Positions 60,289 to 64,000 of a DNA stretch of 64,000 bases are shown here, one piece after another. How positions within the stretch are numbered: position 1 is the stretch's first letter; each line of letters opens with the position of its first letter. The notes below the pieces were generated by a model. It worked only from the letters and a program-made list of their open reading frames with translations. It was not told where the DNA came from and did not search any database. Source of the DNA: Lingula anatina (taxonomy: Eukaryota > Brachiopoda > Lingulata > Lingulida > Lingulidae); the NCBI RefSeq assembly GCF_001039355.2, contig NW_019775613.1, positions 894,265-958,264 of the forward strand, read 5' to 3'. Made by a program: the position numbers and the translations under genes.

Positions 60289-63156
60289 TGAATGTCAGTT
60301 AGGTTATTTGAAAACGGAACAGAACACCATGCATTCCTCGGCAATGATTACGTGTCGCCTTTTCACACATACGGTATACACAAAAAAGACCCGCGTTGTT
60401 TATCTCTGCATACATGTTTACCGCTATTACCAAGTCGTAAAATATAATGTATTTATCTGAAAACAAAGAATAAGGTCTTTCGTGCTATGACACAAATACA
60501 TATAACAACTAGAAAAGGCAATATGATTTAATGATCCTTAAGATATCTTTTTATTCCGCCCAAGCACAGGTTTTATGCCATCTCCTAGCTAATTAAATCA
60601 CAAGCGACAGTAATTGTGCTAAAGGAACCTTCATCACGGTTGAGGACCAAAGGAATTTAAATTCAAACTATAAAATAATGCACTTTAAGGTTAATGTTAA
60701 TGTGTGAAATACATGTTAAAATTCTTGCCATTGCATCCAAAGGACAATAACAGCATACATTATATTGCATCAATTGTCTCTCGTCGACAAATATAAATTG
60801 ATAAGCAACTGTATGTTAGTATCTTAGTTGCCGGTCTTATGGCACTGAGAGTAAAAAGTGATTACATTTAATAAAACTAAACATAAATAATGATATTATT
60901 AACTATAATAATAAAAAAAACAATCAACAAATGAATAAAACCGACTTATCCCCCGGAGAGAGAGAGAGAGAGAGAAATTTTATGTTTTTCAAAACAGGTA
61001 AAAATTTGATATTAATCAAATTTTAATTAAAATCATTCCGAAATCGTAGACTATAGTTTAAGGTGGAGGTAACAGGTGGCGTACTCCCAAAAGAACATTT
61101 ACTTACCATCACACCACTTTATGTAACATCGGGAATCTATTAGCGCCAGTTGTGCGTTCTTGTCACCATAAATAATTATGCCTATAAAGATATAAAAATG
61201 TCCGGTTACATGTGCATTTGCAATTCAGCATAAGAGAATTATAGGACGAAGGTAATAATGGTTCGTATAACGTAAATATAATGCAGAACGTTAGGCCAGA
61301 GGTGTGCATCTCCGATCTAGTAAATGGAGAAGAAATTAAGAAAACAGAAATGAAGTTCGGCGAGATAATAGAGCACATTGGAGAGTTTAACAGAAGCCAG
61401 GTTTGTTTATTGTATAACTTAAAACAAAGGGGGGGGGGGGGGGGGAAACAATTATACAGTAGTATTTTACCTATATCCTACATTTAAACCTGGCCTTTAC
61501 CGAATACATTTGCATTTCAGATAGATAGTGTTAGCTACTCCATAATACCCATTTTTAATTTATATTAATATGATATGAAAGGATGTCTTTTGGTATTTCT
61601 GCAAGTTGTACTATTTGAAACCATATGGTGGCCTTTGGTTCGGTTTCGTGGCAAAAAAGGTGCAATTTAAATTTAATTATATACCATAGAGATACACGTG
61701 TCCTGTTTTAGGTGCAGTCTTCCGGCATTGGTGAATGATACTTACCTCGTACAAAACTCATGGCACGAGGATCTGGTGAACCTTACTATCCCAATCAATG
61801 ACAAAGATGGCGGCTACGACAAATGTAGCTACTACCGGCAAACCGACTACGGGAACAAAACGTTAGCTGAATGCGACACTTGGGTGTATGACACATCGGT
61901 CTTCTCGAAGACGTTCCCAATGGACGTGAGTATTTGCACACATTAAGGCTGGTGTACATGTGCATGGAATTGTTCTGAATATGCACATGGGTTCAATGTA
62001 TCCTATCCAAAATTTTCCATCCAAGTCAAATTTTTTCCTACTCACAAACCGGCGCCTTTTGATGAGTTTTTATTGTTATAAGAATTGAGTACACTGGGAA
62101 AGATAAGTAGCTTTGTACAATATTCAGACCAAATATGACACTCGAGCAAATTTAAAACACCGAATTATATAGAACTACAATTTAATTCACATCCGAGGAA
62201 GATTATTTATGATTGAGTGGTTTTGTTCAACAATGCTATGCCAATTATATTCTTCTGCCTCTCCCAGCACTCTGTCCATCTTTACACCTCTCATATACTC
62301 ATATTCCAATGGTTAACTGTATAGTTTCAGTTGGTGTGCAAGAACTCATTCAAGGTCCGTAGTATCCAAGTCATCTTTTTGAGTGCTGTTCTCGTAGGAT
62401 CTATAATTGGAGGAATTTTAGCTGACTAGTAAGCTGATATATCACTCTTAAAGTATTTTAAACTCCTTTTTTAGGATTTCTTTTTTTCATTTTTGAGTGC
62501 CCGCATTAGTGCATGCGCAATGGCTCGTTCCCGTTACGTAGGAAAACCTACATGTACAGTACACGTAGCTTTTTAAGTTTGAAATTGAAGTGAATGATTT
62601 TAAAATAATTTAAAATCCATGGAGCAAATTGTTATATTAAGAATTACCACGCCAACTATTTTTTAATTTAATTATATAAGAATACCAAAAAAAAAAAAAA
62701 ACAAAAAGCAAAAAAAAAAAAAACAAACATTAAATGATTTTTTTTATAAAGTGAAAAGTGTTCTAACCTTCATACTAAGATATAATACCTATTTATTTCA
62801 GCTGTGGTCGTAAGCCTGTACTTCTCGTATCCTGTCTTCTCCATGCAGGAGCAGGAGTGGGTGCTGCTTTCTCTCCAAATTACACTGCTTTTGCCGTCTT
62901 CAGGTTTTTGGTTGGATTGGCCAGTCCCAACATATTCGCATCGGCGCTGGTGCTCGGTAAATAAAACAAATAATGCCTTCGTTATCTCTTTAATGCAGCG
63001 TATTTCCTCTTGTATTAACCAATGCTTTAACTGTTTTGATCATAGGCCTATCCCATATGTTTAATATTTTAAAGACCATTTTAAAGGTATCATTTCATAA
63101 TGTTTAAATCCGAACCCTAAAGATAGCTCTTGGACTGAAGGTTTTTTATTGACAAT

Positions 63157-63203
<47 letters not shown>

Positions 63204-64000
63204 TTTCAGCCTTGGAACTTGTGGGCCCAAGTAAACGTATGGTGGCAGGTTTAGCTCCAGAATTTGCCTTCTGTACAGGCTTGGTACTTCTGACACCTCT
63301 TGCTTACGGCATACGGGACTGGCGATATCTTCAACTCGCTGTATCTGTCCCTTCCTTCCTGTATATTTTTTTATGGTGGTGAGTATAATCTCGTAAAATA
63401 ATTCATCATATGATGACCAGTTACGCATCTTCAACTCTACCTTATGGTTTGGGACGAACAAAACGCGCCTGCAAATTATTAGAACACTGAAGGCATATGA
63501 ATCATATAATAGATGGATGGCATCAATATATTTGCCTTAAACGCCTTAACACATCTTGACAAATTACGTTCAGTTCTACTTCTCTGATGTTGTGGACCCT
63601 ACATACAGAATTTAAAAAAATACATTAGTTATTCGGCTTGTTTTTACGACCTGATGGCTTTTTCTGATTCTTTTCGTGTAGGCTCATACCAGAATCTCCT
63701 CGTTGGTTACTAACAAGAGGTCACACAGAGAGGGCAGAGAAAATCTTACGCTGGGCCGCCAAGGTGAACAAGAAAACCCTTCCTGCCACGATTTTTGACG
63801 AGAAAACACTTGATAAAACGGAGTATGTGAGCCCGCTGGAGATGCGCAAGACTCCAAGGCTCCTTCTACGGACTTTGCTTGGAATGTTTGTTTTGTAGGT
63901 TTAGCATTAGTGTGTGAAAGGTATTATAACTTGATTTTACCACTATGATCAATAACAAGGATGGCAGTGTTTACCCCTATATATACATGTAGTTAAGCAG
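58405..64000 (+). CDS. SLC22-family organic cation/anion transporter, 5' part (runs off the window)
   Basis: A plasma-membrane major-facilitator transporter of organic ions. Exons: first exon 1a 58405-58547 or 1b 59863-60005, then 61712-61925, 62331-62428, 62802-62956, 63210-63378, 63682-63894, continuing past the window. The joins are GT/AG and in phase; about 330 residues are covered. Exon 1 encodes MKFDEILEHIGEFGRSQ and TM1 (LLCIPQISVALQIVVVVF). The large extracellular loop follows, with Cys residues and NDT, NLT and NKT sites. TM2 (IQVIFLSAVLVGSIIGGILA), the loop DYCGRKP, TM3-TM6 and the family motif PESPRWLLTRG come next. The substrate is not predictable from sequence. The two first exons both have phase-2 donors that fit exon 2, so either could be used. 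A third, truncated exon-1 copy is at 61350. Confidence 0.9.
58811..59159. repeat. Duplicated block A around the N at 59160
   Basis: Matches 59161-59505 nearly base for base, apart from the CA/CG microsatellite length and a few changes. It stops exactly at the N, in mid-motif (GGATGTTACCCA), while the second copy continues. This looks like unmerged overlapping contig ends. Confidence 0.85.
59161..59505. repeat. Duplicated block B around the N at 59160
   Basis: Counterpart of 58811-59159. Both copies include the repeat family also found inverted near 27075-27190 (AGGTCTACCCAACTACCAGA..CGG.AGATCGGA). Confidence 0.85.
59537..59684. mobile_element. Fold-back element with 61-bp arms at 60/61 identity
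   Basis: The left arm 59537-59597 and right arm 59624-59684 are inverse complements with a single mismatch, and the loop is 26 bp. The loop holds a further copy of the terminal motif TTTCGAGATACGG. No coding capacity. It lies between SLC22 exon 1a and exon 1b. Near-identity of the arms implies recent origin or ongoing conversion. Confidence 0.9.
59863..60005 (+). CDS. SLC22 alternative first exon 1b
   Basis: Same length (143 nt) and phase as exon 1a, with conserved start MKFDEILEHIGEFGRSQ. It differs at several residues (ARILSLL for AWVLCLL, FLQETPDHR for FMQETPDYR). The donor is CAG|GTGAG. Homology with exon 1a continues about 500 bp into the intron (to about 60512), so this is a segmental duplication, too diverged to be allelic. 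Confidence 0.85.
60200..60290. repeat. TTTA, poly-T, poly-G and GA simple repeats in SLC22 intron 1
   Basis: A compound simple repeat. The GA part corresponds to the GA run at about 58751-58780 after exon 1a, confirming that both lie in duplicated blocks. Confidence 0.9.
61350..61403 (+). pseudogene. Truncated third copy of SLC22 exon 1
   Basis: ATG followed by MKFGEIIEHIGEFNRSQ matches the first 17 codons of exons 1a and 1b. Homology then stops at CAG|GTTTGT, and the frame runs into poly-G. The 5' flank (AACGTTAGGCCAGAGGTG, TCTAG.AAATGGAGAA) matches the flank of exon 1b. The donor-like site has the wrong phase for exon 2, so the copy is probably dead. Confidence 0.7.
63154..63207. repeat. 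TTTA microsatellite serving as polypyrimidine tract
   Basis: (TTTA)n runs directly into the acceptor TTATTTCAG|CC of the SLC22 exon at 63210. Confidence 0.9.

Noticed and set aside
1-64000. CRISPR arrays, operons, bacterial insertion sequences or viral insertions
   Set aside because: No regularly spaced direct-repeat array, no Shine-Dalgarno-led gene strings and no transposase, integrase or viral protein signatures were seen. All coding sequence is spliced animal genes.

Overview
The window is nuclear DNA from an animal: introns with canonical GT/AG ends, AT-rich non-coding DNA, microsatellites, miniature transposons (MITEs) and assembly gaps. The protein families, an EF-hand nicotinamidase that vertebrates lack, and a satellite-cored element like those described in bivalves suggest a marine lophotrochozoan, perhaps a mollusc. 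I cannot name the species.

I rebuilt five protein-coding genes exon by exon with matching intron phases. (1) 8.0-15.6 kb, minus: a TRIM-type RING/B-box E3 ligase with an unusual C-terminal tail. (2) 15.8-22.7 kb, plus: an EF-hand nicotinamidase, head-to-head with the TRIM gene across 276 bp. (3) 27.2-44.2 kb, minus: an MGAT4-type N-acetylglucosaminyltransferase of Golgi N-glycan branching, tail-to-tail with the nicotinamidase. (4) 48.9-55.8 kb, minus: a DEG/ENaC sodium channel. (5) 58.4 kb to the window end, plus: the 5' part of an SLC22 organic ion transporter with duplicated first exons. The first 8 kb holds no gene I can name, only a possible 98-codon exon. A tRNA-Val gene (47.0 kb) sits in a cluster of decayed tRNA-Val copies.

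The genes do not form one pathway. The signals most worth a second look are the SLC22 first-exon duplications, the tRNA-Val repeat cluster flanking the channel gene, a near-perfect 61-bp fold-back element at 59.5 kb, and several MITE families with two or more copies here. Three of the four isolated single-N positions lie between near-identical blocks (about 13.7, 19.2 and 59.2 kb). These look like unmerged allelic contig ends, so the exon duplications they create in the TRIM and nicotinamidase genes are probably assembly artefacts. Gaps lie at 10815-11458 and 42433-42607.
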